From Pseudobutyrivibrio sp. OR37 (lineage in GTDB: Bacteria; Bacillota; Clostridia; Lachnospirales; Lachnospiraceae): a DNA stretch of 64,000 nt. A program made the position numbers and the translations under genes. Below the pieces are notes generated by a model. The model was not told where the DNA came from and made no database searches. It saw nothing but the letters and a program-made list of their open reading frames with translations. The stretch's first letter is position 1, and every line of letters starts with the position of its first letter. The DNA is taken from the NCBI RefSeq assembly GCF_900113655.1, contig NZ_FOQF01000004.1, positions 62,001-126,000 of the forward strand, written 5' to 3'. This document shows, one piece after another, positions 6,699 through 13,605 of this stretch.

Positions 6699-8378
6699 CT
6701 ATATCCTCTCAATTTTCGCAATCGTCTCGATTTGCGAACCATTGTCCAAACTTATCTTCATATCCTTTGAAATGATAGGAAGCTTGAATTCAATGGACTT
6801 AAGCCATTGGCCGTTCTCTTGTTCTTCTTCGTAAATCTCAACTTTTTCAATGAATTGTGTCAGGAACTCTCTGCGTTCCGCTTCATTCATCGGCTCATAC
6901 ATTTTGTCAAAAAAGATTAGAGCTTTATAGATATTATCTCCACAAACTTTTTCAGCAAGTATTGACCTCTTCTTAGCTTTAGCTTCTACTAAAGTGTTTT
7001 CTGTCTCTTCGATTTTATCATAAGTCTTACTGAGGCGGTCCTCTAAATCTGCTTTCCTTCTCTTGTAATGCTTATCTTCATAATCCAAATTGTCCAAATC
7101 TGTAAGAATGGCATCCTTGTTCAAGTAACTTTGGCGTAGCGTCTTTTCCTGAGCAGATATTTCCTGATCAAGCGCTGTGGTATCAACTTCCATATTGATT
7201 TTCTCACGCATCATCCCGGCAAATTTCTTATTGCTCACAAGTTTCCTTAGCACCTCAATTACTGCTCCATCCAGTTTTGTCTCCGAAACTTGCTTCCTAT
7301 AATCGCATTTGTGACCTCTGGTCATGTTGCGATGCTTACAACCATAGTAGAAATAATCACTGTACTTCGTGCCATCTTTTCTATGCTTAATACTTTTATT
7401 CCCATACATGCCTGCACCACAGACAGGACACCTTAAAATCCCTGATAAAAGATGAATTTTCTCACCTTTAGGAGAATTTACTTTTTCATATTTTTTAGCC
7501 TGTGCCACGGCTTTGATTTGTGCCTGTTCCCATACTTCTTCTGATACTAAAGCCTCATGAAGCCCATCTACAAGCAGGTAATCATCCTTATAGACTTGGC
7601 GATAATCATTTCTTGTTCCGTGAACCTTTTCTGTTCTTCTCCTGCCATAAGCAATTTTACCGCAATATACCGGATTCTGAATTATTCTTCGTATTAAGGA
7701 TGCATCAAACAAAGGATTCTTACCATTTTGCCTTGCAATCTTATGAATCCCATGATTTTCTAAATATTTTGCAATTCCGTTTGATCCCATATCTGTATTA
7801 ACATACTGATCAAAGATTGTTCTGATAGCTACAGCTTCCTCTTCATTTATTTCAAGCTTACCATCAACAAGCGCATATCCATATGGAGCAAACCCACCGT
7901 TCCATCTTCCTTCTCTTGCTTTTTGCATGCGACCTTCCATAGTCTGGACACGAATGTTTTCACGCTCTATCTCAGCAACTGCTGACAATACAGAAATCAT
8001 GAGTCTTCCGGCTTCCTTAGATGAATCAATTCCATCCTCTACACAAATGAGATTAACTCCAAAATCCTGCATAATCTGAAGTGAATTGAGAACATCAGCA
8101 GCATTTCTACCAAATCTGGAAAGTTTAAATACCAAAACAAAAGATACATCATCTTTCCCGGATTTGATGTCTTCCATCATATTGTTGAAGGCAACACGCC
8201 CCTCAATCGATTTACCAGACTTTCCAGCATCTTCATATTCTCCGGCGATTTCATAATCATTAAATTCGCAGAAAGCTTTCATTCTGGATTTCTGTGCATC
8301 CAAAGAATAGCCATCTATCTGCATAGATGTAGAAACACGGGTATATAAATAGACCTTAATCTTTTTATTCTTTTCCAT
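6699..8378 (-). CDS. Large serine recombinase (site-specific integrase/resolvase)
   Basis: About 559-residue recombinase of the TnpX/phiC31 type. The catalytic domain begins KVYLYTRVST with the nucleophilic serine, followed by FKLSRFGRNAADVL and an AVAEIEREN motif; then the Recombinase domain (about 170-290, GFAPYGYALVDGKLEIN), a zinc ribbon (CPVCGAGM ... CKH), and a long coiled coil (about 400-480). These enzymes excise and integrate mobile elements in Firmicutes. ATG 8378 (fourth codon of a longer frame opening at GTG 8387) is preferred because AGGTGA sits five bases upstream. It overlaps the RhuM gene by 14 bp. It appears intact, so the element could still be excised if its att sites survive. 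Confidence 0.92.
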   Translation of the reverse strand: MEKNKKIKVYLYTRVSTSMQIDGYSLDAQKSRMKAFCEFNDYEIAGEYEDAGKSGKSIEGRVAFNNMMEDIKSGKDDVSFVLVFKLSRFGRNAADVLNSLQIMQDFGVNLICVEDGIDSSKEAGRLMISVLSAVAEIERENIRVQTMEGRMQKAREGRWNGGFAPYGYALVDGKLEINEEEAVAIRTIFDQYVNTDMGSNGIAKYLENHGIHKIARQNGKNPLFDASLIRRIIQNPVYCGKIAYGRRRTEKVHGTRNDYRQVYKDDYLLVDGLHEALVSEEVWEQAQIKAVAQAKKYEKVNSPKGEKIHLLSGILRCPVCGAGMYGNKSIKHRKDGTKYSDYFYYGCKHRNMTRGHKCDYRKQVSETKLDGAVIEVLRKLVSNKKFAGMMREKINMEVDTTALDQEISAQEKTLRQSYLNKDAILTDLDNLDYEDKHYKRRKADLEDRLSKTYDKIEETENTLVEAKAKKRSILAEKVCGDNIYKALIFFDKMYEPMNEAERREFLTQFIEKVEIYEEEQENGQWLKSIEFKLPIISKDMKISLDNGSQIETIAKIERI

Positions 8379-9396
8379 TTGATTCACCTATCATTTTTTT
8401 AACTGCTTTGTCAAAATCTGACTCAATAGGTTGGGTCTTATTAAACGTATCATATTCTTTATAAGCTTTATCTATCGCCTGCTTGTGGGTTATTCTTCCG
8501 TTGTCCTTCAGTATTTTGTACTGTCTAAACTCAAGAAACGCATTAACGCTTTTTTCAAATTCTTCCATGGTAAATACATTCTCTCGTTCAATAAGATCCT
8601 CAATATAATCAAAGTAACCTGTAACTGCACGCTCTAATTGTCGAATCTGTTTCTCTTCCAAATAGTTTTTTGCGACAGATACATCAGATTTTAAAATTCG
8701 TCCATCCGGTGCATTTTTCCATGTAGTGAGTCCCATATGTTCTTTATTATGGTCTGCTGATTTGTACACAATCTCAGCCGCTGTATTATTAGTAATTGCG
8801 TAATGAAACTTGTTTTGTATAGTGGCATAGAAATGATATGCCACTTCTGAATCCTTAGTATAGTCAATGCTGCATTCCGCAAAGATATCAGTAATCTGTT
8901 GCCATATACGCCTTTCGCTAGCACGGATAGAACGAACTCGTTCCAATAATTCGTGAAAATAATCTTTCCCAAAAGCAGTTTTTCCTTGTTTCAATCTATC
9001 ATCATCCAGAACAAATCCTTTGGTCATATATTCTTTTAAGACTTTTGTAGCCCAGATACGAAAATGGGTTGCTTTAATTGAATTCACTCTGTATCCAACG
9101 GAGATAATAGCGTCCAAATTATAATACATGCTATCATTTTCTTGAGTTTTACCTTCTATAGCACCATGAGGATTGGTTGTTGCAAATTTTGCAACAACCA
9201 CTTCCTTTTTCAGTTCACCACTCTTAAATATTTTATTTAAATGTCTGCTTATACCTGATTTATCAATCCCAAAAAGTTTTGCCATGGATTTTTGCGTAAT
9301 CCAAAGGCTCTCATCTACAATATAAGCATCTACAGAAACATCCCCTTCAGCAGAATGATAAAGAACCATTTCCATCTGTTTATCAAAACTATCCAT
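8365..9396 (-). CDS. RhuM family protein
   Basis: 343-residue RhuM-like protein (PF13310 type). The N-terminal region YIVDESLWITQKSMAKLFG followed by IDKSGISRHLNKIFKSGEL is an HTH/Bro-N-like DNA-binding segment, then YNLDAIISVGYRVNS and RIWATKVLKEYMTKGFVLDD, the family hallmarks. The C-terminal half is helical. First described from a Salmonella pathogenicity island, the family is common in mobile elements and toxin-antitoxin-like settings, with no firmly known biochemical role. It is translationally coupled to the recombinase (14-bp overlap), so it may influence excision or stability of the element. Confidence 0.85.
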   Translation of the reverse strand: MDSFDKQMEMVLYHSAEGDVSVDAYIVDESLWITQKSMAKLFGIDKSGISRHLNKIFKSGELKKEVVVAKFATTNPHGAIEGKTQENDSMYYNLDAIISVGYRVNSIKATHFRIWATKVLKEYMTKGFVLDDDRLKQGKTAFGKDYFHELLERVRSIRASERRIWQQITDIFAECSIDYTKDSEVAYHFYATIQNKFHYAITNNTAAEIVYKSADHNKEHMGLTTWKNAPDGRILKSDVSVAKNYLEEKQIRQLERAVTGYFDYIEDLIERENVFTMEEFEKSVNAFLEFRQYKILKDNGRITHKQAIDKAYKEYDTFNKTQPIESDFDKAVKKMIGESNGKE

Positions 9397-9453
9397 AAAA
9401 CTATTCCTCCGTTTTTTACAATTTTTAAGTCTAATTATATTGGCTCTTTGAGA

Positions 9454-9816
9454 CTACATATCTTCAAGACTCCCTATCTTCTTCAGTGCATCCATATATG
9501 CCATAAGCCTCTTCTGCTGTTCTTCCTTAAGATTATGATAATCTTCAATCATCTGAACATCGCCTGGAGTGAATTTACTTTCTGGACTTGCTGCAGCAAT
9601 TTCCTCTTCATCCTCAATTCCTTTACCGGTAAGAAGTTGCTCCGGAGTAATTTGCAAAACATTACAGATGTCCATTATCTTTTCTACAGTAGGATTGGTC
9701 TTTCTCTTTTTCCATTCGCTTATGGTACTGGTCGAAATACCTACCTGCTTTGCAAACTCCGCCTGAGTCATATTGCGTTCTTTCAAAACCTTTATAATTC
9801 TTTCACTGATAATCAT
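9454..9816 (-). CDS. XRE family transcriptional regulator
   Basis: 120 residues. The N-terminal HTH (MTQAEFAKQVGISTSTISEW, about residues 15-34) belongs to the Cro/CI fold; NPTVEKIMDICNVLQITPEQ continues the domain, and the acidic C-terminal half (helical, EEQQKRLMAYMDALKKI) probably dimerises. It is a paralogue of the broken regulator at 6251. Located immediately upstream of the RhuM/recombinase pair on the same strand, it likely controls the element. ATG 9816 follows an AGAGAGG-type Shine-Dalgarno sequence. Confidence 0.82.
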   Translation of the reverse strand: MIISERIIKVLKERNMTQAEFAKQVGISTSTISEWKKRKTNPTVEKIMDICNVLQITPEQLLTGKGIEDEEEIAAASPESKFTPGDVQMIEDYHNLKEEQQKRLMAYMDALKKIGSLEDM

Positions 9817-9902
9817 GAGTGATACCTCTCTTTATTATTCACTTATATAACATTCATATTGGTGAATTTATTTTATCACACCCACTGATGTCCTTCAATG
9901 AT

Positions 9903-10097
9903 CTACTTCATTTTCTTATTACGAAATTTCATATACGCCTTATAAGATTCATATATATACCTTTTTTGAAGATATACATCCGGATCAGGTAAAGAATCAA
10001 AATCAATTTCATCCGCGTATTTTGCTATCATATTTCCGATAAAGTTTGCAAGAGAACTCCATTCATCTTTGTCTTTTACTATCACTTTATTCTTCAC
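9903..10097 (-). CDS. Small hypothetical protein of the mobile element
   Basis: 64 residues from a GTG at 10097 that has a strong AAGGAAGGGG site upstream; a longer frame to 10136 lacks one. The product is charged and helical (DKDEWSSLANFIGNMIAKYA, then DFDSLPDPDVYLQKRYIYES), with no membrane segment. I do not recognise the family. It sits between the MobC/oriT-like region and the regulator, in the position of small accessory genes in mobilizable elements. Confidence 0.5.
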   Translation of the reverse strand: MKNKVIVKDKDEWSSLANFIGNMIAKYADEIDFDSLPDPDVYLQKRYIYESYKAYMKFRNKKMK

Positions 10098-10139
10098 AGC
10101 TATCCCCTTCCTTAAATGAGATTTTTGGCCTTTCACAAA

Positions 10140-10258
10140 TTGGCAAGCAGTGCATCGGTGTACACCTGATGCGATTTTGCTTGTTGGGGAGTGTGCCCCA
10201 ATCCCCCTGATTGCCGATTTTCATCGACAAGCTACGCCTGCAAAGCAGGCTAAAAACG
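10140..10258. other. Structured GC-rich patch, candidate oriT
   Basis: Three inverted repeats lie in 120 bp beside mobC: GCATC-GGTGTACACC-T-GATGC (10152-10172), TTGGGG-AGTGTG-CCCCAA (10184-10201) and GCCTGC-AAA-GCAGGC (about 10238-10252). Base composition is clearly GC-richer than the surrounding AT-rich DNA. Such clustered hairpins next to a MobC gene are what an origin of transfer looks like. No nick site can be assigned. Confidence 0.45.
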
Positions 10259-10261
10259 AAG

Positions 10262-10612
10262 TCAATAAATGTCCAAATATTTGTTAAAAGTCTTTTCCAC
10301 CTTCTTCAAAACTCGTTCATGATTCTCCTTCATATCTGAAATTGTTTTGCCATCTACAGTGCCACATGAATTGGCAACTTTTGCAATCTGGTTGATATTG
10401 TTGCTGTCAATTTTTAGAAGTTTGATGATTTCTAATAACTCACTGAAGTCTATGTGAATGTAATATCCATCGATTGCCATCTTCCTAATATAGGCGCTCA
10501 TGTTTTTGACTCCTATCTTCTCCATCCTGTCATGAATCATCTGCAATTCATTTTCAGGAATCTTGATATGAATCTGTTTGTTACATGGAACGTATCCCTG
10601 ATTTAACAACAT
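10262..10612 (-). CDS. MobC-like plasmid mobilisation relaxosome protein
   Basis: 116 residues. The N-terminal half (KQIHIKIPENELQMIHDRME, then MSAYIRKMAIDGYYI) is a ribbon-helix-helix-like DNA-binding region typical of MobC proteins, followed by the SELLEIIKLLKIDSNNINQI AKVAN segment conserved in the family. MobC binds oriT and helps the relaxase open the strands. ATG 10612 has GGAGGTGA nine bases upstream. The relaxase gene that normally follows or overlaps mobC is absent; an oriT-like patch and a small gene follow instead. Mobilisation would therefore need a relaxase supplied by another element. Confidence 0.82.
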   Translation of the reverse strand: MLLNQGYVPCNKQIHIKIPENELQMIHDRMEKIGVKNMSAYIRKMAIDGYYIHIDFSELLEIIKLLKIDSNNINQIAKVANSCGTVDGKTISDMKENHERVLKKVEKTFNKYLDIY

Positions 10613-10774
10613 TTGCTTTTCACCTCCTCTCCAGACTGGAAATCATTGTTTATGAACACATTATCCAAGAAACATACGGTCCAATCCGTATATCCAAGAG
10701 GTAGGAATATTTTTAAAAGAATTAAAAATTCCACGTTTTTAGATTTAGCTGTATCCCACAAACGTGTGTTCTGT

Positions 10775-10780
10775 TATAAT
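10775..10780 (+). promoter_or_regulatory. Extended -10 promoter of the HTH gene
   Basis: TGTTATAAT (extended -10) lies 45 bp ahead of the regulator at 10826; the -35 region is poor. An inverted pair ACGTTT/AAACGT (10734-10739 and 10760-10765) brackets the -35 region and may be an autoregulatory operator. Confidence 0.5.
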
Positions 10781-10825
10781 GTAGATGTGCCATTTATATA
10801 AACTTTGTTAAAGGGGATTGGTTTC

Positions 10826-11638
10826 ATGAAATGTAAATTATCGATTCAGGAAAAATTGAAAGATTTGAGAATAGAAAAAGGTCTGTCACTGCAAGAACTG
10901 GCAGAACAGACCGGAATATCCAGAGCATCTCTAGGAAATTATGAAACTGATGATTACAAAGAAATTACTCACAAGGCTATTGTCTCCCTTGCAAATTTTT
11001 ATGGAGTAACTTCCGATTATTTATTAGGACTTACCGAGAATCGTGAACAGCACAGATTCCCTGTTGATGACTTAGGGTTAGATGATGAAACTGTTGAAAT
11101 ATTGAAAAGTGGCAAGCTGAATGCTCGCCTAATATGCGAAATGATAAAGCATCCAGAGTTTAAAAATTTTCTCACTGACATGGAAATCTACATTGACAAT
11201 CTTGCCGGAATGCAATTTAGAAACCTCAACAAAATGATTGAACAGACAAGAGTCCGTCTTCAAAACAAAGGCATATCTGATGAAGATCATTATATGAAAA
11301 CATTGGCGACAGCTTCTATTTCCGAAGATAATTACTTTAACAACCTTCTCGGAAATGATATCGTAAAAATTGCAAAAGATTTAAGAGATGCTCATAGCAA
11401 AGATGCAGAAACTGGTGATGCAACTACACCTGTTGATGATATCCTTGACTCATTTGAAGAACTAAAGACTGCCGATAATGCAACACAAGCTCAGATGATA
11501 ATGTACAGCAAACTCTTTAAAATCAACTTCACTAAGATGGACCCTTATGAGTTTAAAACCTTTACCGATATCCTCCAGAGATATTCAGATCTTTGTAAAC
11601 CTGTAAAAGGAACCGGACGCGGCAAGAAGAAAAAATAA
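10826..11638 (+). CDS. XRE family regulator with long C-terminal domain
   Basis: About 270 residues. The HTH (IQEKLKDLRIEKGLSLQELA, EQTGISRASLGNYE, residues 5-40) is followed by NFYGVTSDYLLGLTEN, the usual end of Cro/CI-type domains. The remaining 190 residues are helical (KLNARLICEMIKHPEFKNFL and onward) with a basic tail (GRGKKKK); this layout is common for regulators in clostridial integrative elements. ATG 10826 with AAAGGGG nine bases upstream is chosen over an earlier ATG at 10805. It is divergent from mobC, so it may control both directions. A degraded copy of its HTH region remains at 5251-5305. Confidence 0.82.
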   Translation: MKCKLSIQEKLKDLRIEKGLSLQELAEQTGISRASLGNYETDDYKEITHKAIVSLANFYGVTSDYLLGLTENREQHRFPVDDLGLDDETVEILKSGKLNARLICEMIKHPEFKNFLTDMEIYIDNLAGMQFRNLNKMIEQTRVRLQNKGISDEDHYMKTLATASISEDNYFNNLLGNDIVKIAKDLRDAHSKDAETGDATTPVDDILDSFEELKTADNATQAQMIMYSKLFKINFTKMDPYEFKTFTDILQRYSDLCKPVKGTGRGKKKK

Positions 11639-11693
11639 ACCAATGTCAAATGCTTTTCCGAAATCTATTACATTTTCTTTTTTCAAGAAAAAG

Positions 11694-11732
11694 GCGCACT
11701 CATACCTGCCATTAGTAAGTATAGAGTGCGTC
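11694..11732. terminator. Bidirectional terminator
   Basis: GCGCACTCATAC pairs imperfectly with GTATAGAGTGCGTC, with TCTTTT on the plus side and CCTTTTTC on the minus side. It separates the convergent HTH gene and the acetyltransferase gene, and is related to the hairpin at 5322-5361. Confidence 0.75.
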
Positions 11733-11759
11733 TTTTCCTAGTTGTTTATTTCAAATGCA

Positions 11760-12755
11760 TCATCGATGAATGTACAATCTCGTCTGCTCCGGTTCATCAT
11801 CCCCTTGAGCCATACAGTAAAACTCCCATCCATAACGCTCATAAAAACCAGTATGATCTGTAACAAGATAGAGCGGTGAAATTCCTTTTTTATTCATGTT
11901 CTCCACAACAAGATTAAGAAGATTTCCTGCTATTCCCTGTCCACGATGAGCCTCTTCAGTATATACAGCGCAAACATTGGGGCTTAAGTCCTTCCTGTCA
12001 TGAAAATCATTATCGATTACACCTAACCCCCCGACAATTTGATCTCCTAACATGCATAGGTACCAACCATTTTCGGTCTCTTTATTAAGATACGCTGTCA
12101 TACATTCAAGATAAGCATCCTTGGGGACTCCCCACTTTTTGTGAAACCAATCTGCAGCCATATCTTTTAAGTCGGGTTTTTCTCTCAACTCAAAATATTT
12201 GTATTCCGTATTCGCATTAATATCTTTTACCATCTCAACAATCTCTATATCTCCGTCAGCAAGAATCTCCACGATTGATTCATGTCCATCCTCATTAGCT
12301 CCATTCTGCCAATAGATTTCAGCCATCCTAAGATTCTCTTGTTCGTCTGTTACTCCATCAAAACACTTGTAGGCATCTCCTTCAAAAACTCTTCCAGTCA
12401 CTTTTATCTTTGCAATTCCGAAAGTAGGTCTTCCTAACTTAGCAAAATAGTCTCCCCACCTCTCAGCTTCCTCGTATGACTTAGACACATATAGCGAAGC
12501 CATTCTCGAAGGGTACTCCGAATACTTTTCTTTTCTAACTTTTTCCAACGCAAACTCACGAAGCGCTACATCCACCTTGTGCGTCAGTTCTGTATCCTTA
12601 TATTTTTCTGGATTGTTATATATATCATTTACTGTTTCGAGTTCCTCATAAACACGCTTGTGGACACCGTTTGGATGCTTGTCATCCAGAATGATATGTT
12701 CACCGACCTTCTTGGGAATGTCGGATATTACATGAAAAAAATATTGTTCTTCCAT
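11760..12755 (-). CDS. DUF2441 - GNAT acetyltransferase fusion
   Basis: About 331 residues. The N-terminal 190 residues match what I know of DUF2441 (EQYFFHVISDIPKKVGEHII, YPSRMASLYVSKSYEEAERW, GDAYKCFDGVTDEQENLRMA). The C-terminal 140 residues form a GNAT domain with the acetyl-CoA loop in AVYTEEAHRGQGIAGNLLNL and the strand TGFYERYGWEF. The substrate is unknown; DUF2441 may sense or present a ligand. The ATG at 12755 has AGGGAG seven bases upstream, better than the earlier frame start at 12785. Last gene of a three-gene cassette with DUF1062 and CD3324-like genes; a GC-rich hairpin (12776-12796) precedes it. Confidence 0.8.
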   Translation of the reverse strand: MEEQYFFHVISDIPKKVGEHIILDDKHPNGVHKRVYEELETVNDIYNNPEKYKDTELTHKVDVALREFALEKVRKEKYSEYPSRMASLYVSKSYEEAERWGDYFAKLGRPTFGIAKIKVTGRVFEGDAYKCFDGVTDEQENLRMAEIYWQNGANEDGHESIVEILADGDIEIVEMVKDINANTEYKYFELREKPDLKDMAADWFHKKWGVPKDAYLECMTAYLNKETENGWYLCMLGDQIVGGLGVIDNDFHDRKDLSPNVCAVYTEEAHRGQGIAGNLLNLVVENMNKKGISPLYLVTDHTGFYERYGWEFYCMAQGDDEPEQTRLYIHR

Positions 12756-12775
12756 TACATTCTCCCTATTGAAAT

Positions 12776-12796
12776 GGCCGGACACATAGCCCGGCC
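12776..12796 (-). other. GC-rich hairpin in the cassette
   Basis: GGCCGG-9 nt-CCGGCC between the DUF1062 gene and the DUF2441-GNAT gene. No T-run follows; it may be an RNA-stability or attenuating stem. Confidence 0.4.
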
Positions 12797-12801
12797 GAAA
12801 T

Positions 12802-13110
12802 TCATTTTAATTCAGCATTGTTTCTTTTTAAAAAGTCTATATCGCTACCATACTTCATGGCAGTTTCCATATCGTTATTCATAAAGCTCTCAAACAATTC
12901 TTCAGGTATCTTTCCTGGACGAGTCCTTTCATAAATTGTGAGGTTCTTGGAATGCTTACATTTCTTACATCGATATATCAGCCATACATCAACACTCTTA
13001 CCGTTAGCATTTACTCTAAATCTATAGGAATTGATAAACTCCTGTTTCTTCCCACAACCTCCACATCTAAAGAACACTCTTATTTTGGTATGATCAGACA
13101 GAAGGGGCAC
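12802..13110 (-). CDS. DUF1062 family protein
   Basis: 102 residues. The motif KFRVNANGK-type (here YRFRVNANGKSVDVWLIYRC) followed by CKKCKHSKNLTIYERTRPGKI and FMNND is diagnostic of DUF1062. Four cysteines as C-G-G-C and C-K-K-C form a probable zinc ribbon. The family normally has a longer C-terminal part of about 70 residues; here it ends soon after DIDFLKRNNAELK, so it is a short version. Starts at GTG 13110 and overlaps the CD3324-like gene by 17 bp, indicating translational coupling. Function unknown. Confidence 0.78.
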   Translation of the reverse strand: MPLLSDHTKIRVFFRCGGCGKKQEFINSYRFRVNANGKSVDVWLIYRCKKCKHSKNLTIYERTRPGKIPEELFESFMNNDMETAMKYGSDIDFLKRNNAELK

Positions 13111-13384
13111 CTTTGCTTAAGGCCAGCCTCTGATTCCTGAGGATTCTCTGAATGCTTTTCTCCGACAGGGAAAACCTGTGTGCAAGTTCGTGTATTCCTA
13201 TTCCGCCTATGTAGTTTTCGTATATTTCTTCATTTCTTTCACGAAAGAAGACCTTGGCAGAAGTCGTGGTTCCCCACTCCTGTTTTTCCTTGCAGGGAAT
13301 ATAGATCATTTTTCCGTCTACATATTGCTGAATCGTTTCTATTAATTCCTGCGGCAGCACGTTCTCTGCCTTAATATAGCTCAT
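13094..13384 (-). CDS. CD3324-like small HTH protein
   Basis: 96 residues. MSYIKAENVLPQELIETIQQ then YVDGKMIYIPCKEKQEWG and IYENYIGGIGIHELAHRFSL match the CD3324 family as I know it, related to the Mor activator fold; HELAHRFSLSEKSIQRILRN is a helix-turn-helix. It is likely a DNA-binding regulator of the cassette. AGGAGG precedes ATG 13384. It overlaps the DUF1062 gene. Confidence 0.78.
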   Translation of the reverse strand: MSYIKAENVLPQELIETIQQYVDGKMIYIPCKEKQEWGTTTSAKVFFRERNEEIYENYIGGIGIHELAHRFSLSEKSIQRILRNQRLALSKGAPSV

Positions 13385-13422
13385 AATGCTCCTCCTAAAT
13401 TGATATTTCTTTTAGGATTCAT

Positions 13423-13466
13423 CTGAGCTTACGATTCATTTATTATTTAAGCTCAGACTACTGAGC
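13423..13466 (-). promoter_or_regulatory. Mutually exclusive hairpins ahead of the CD3324-like gene
   Basis: CTGAGCTTA (13423-13431) can pair with TAAGCTCAG (13448-13456), while GCTCAG (13451-13456) can instead pair with CTGAGC (13461-13466). The second stem overlaps the stop codon of the 9-codon ORF at 13458-13487. The arrangement could act as an attenuator switch. Confidence 0.4.
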
Positions 13467-13487
13467 GATAACAACTCTGATGGTCAT
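13458..13487 (-). CDS. Nine-residue ORF MTIRVVIAQ (leader or relic)
   Basis: ATG 13487 has AAAGGAG nine bases upstream and the ORF ends at TAG 13458, in the transcribed leader of the CD3324-like operon: a -10-like TATACT lies upstream on the minus strand near 13515. It may be a regulatory leader peptide, as its stop overlaps a hairpin. Alternatively the first residues look like the start of a response regulator (MTIRVVIAD...), so it may be the stub of a deleted gene. Confidence 0.4.
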   Translation of the reverse strand: MTIRVVIAQ

Positions 13488-13605
13488 ATAATCATGCTCC
13501 TTTCCTAATCACATAAAGTATAATCCTCGTTAATTGTACGTGAACATATCTTATGATTCAACCTCAAGAATAATTATAAAAAAACTTGCGCAACAAAATA
13601 TGTCC

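Noticed and set aside
9292-9822. Long plus-strand ORF (176 codons)
   Set aside because: It lies antisense to the RhuM start and the XRE regulator, has no ribosome binding site and encodes a low-complexity product.
10613-10801. 62-codon ORF in the mobC/HTH intergenic region
   Set aside because: It starts at the edge of the mobC start region, overlaps the promoter of the HTH gene and has no recognisable features or ribosome binding site.
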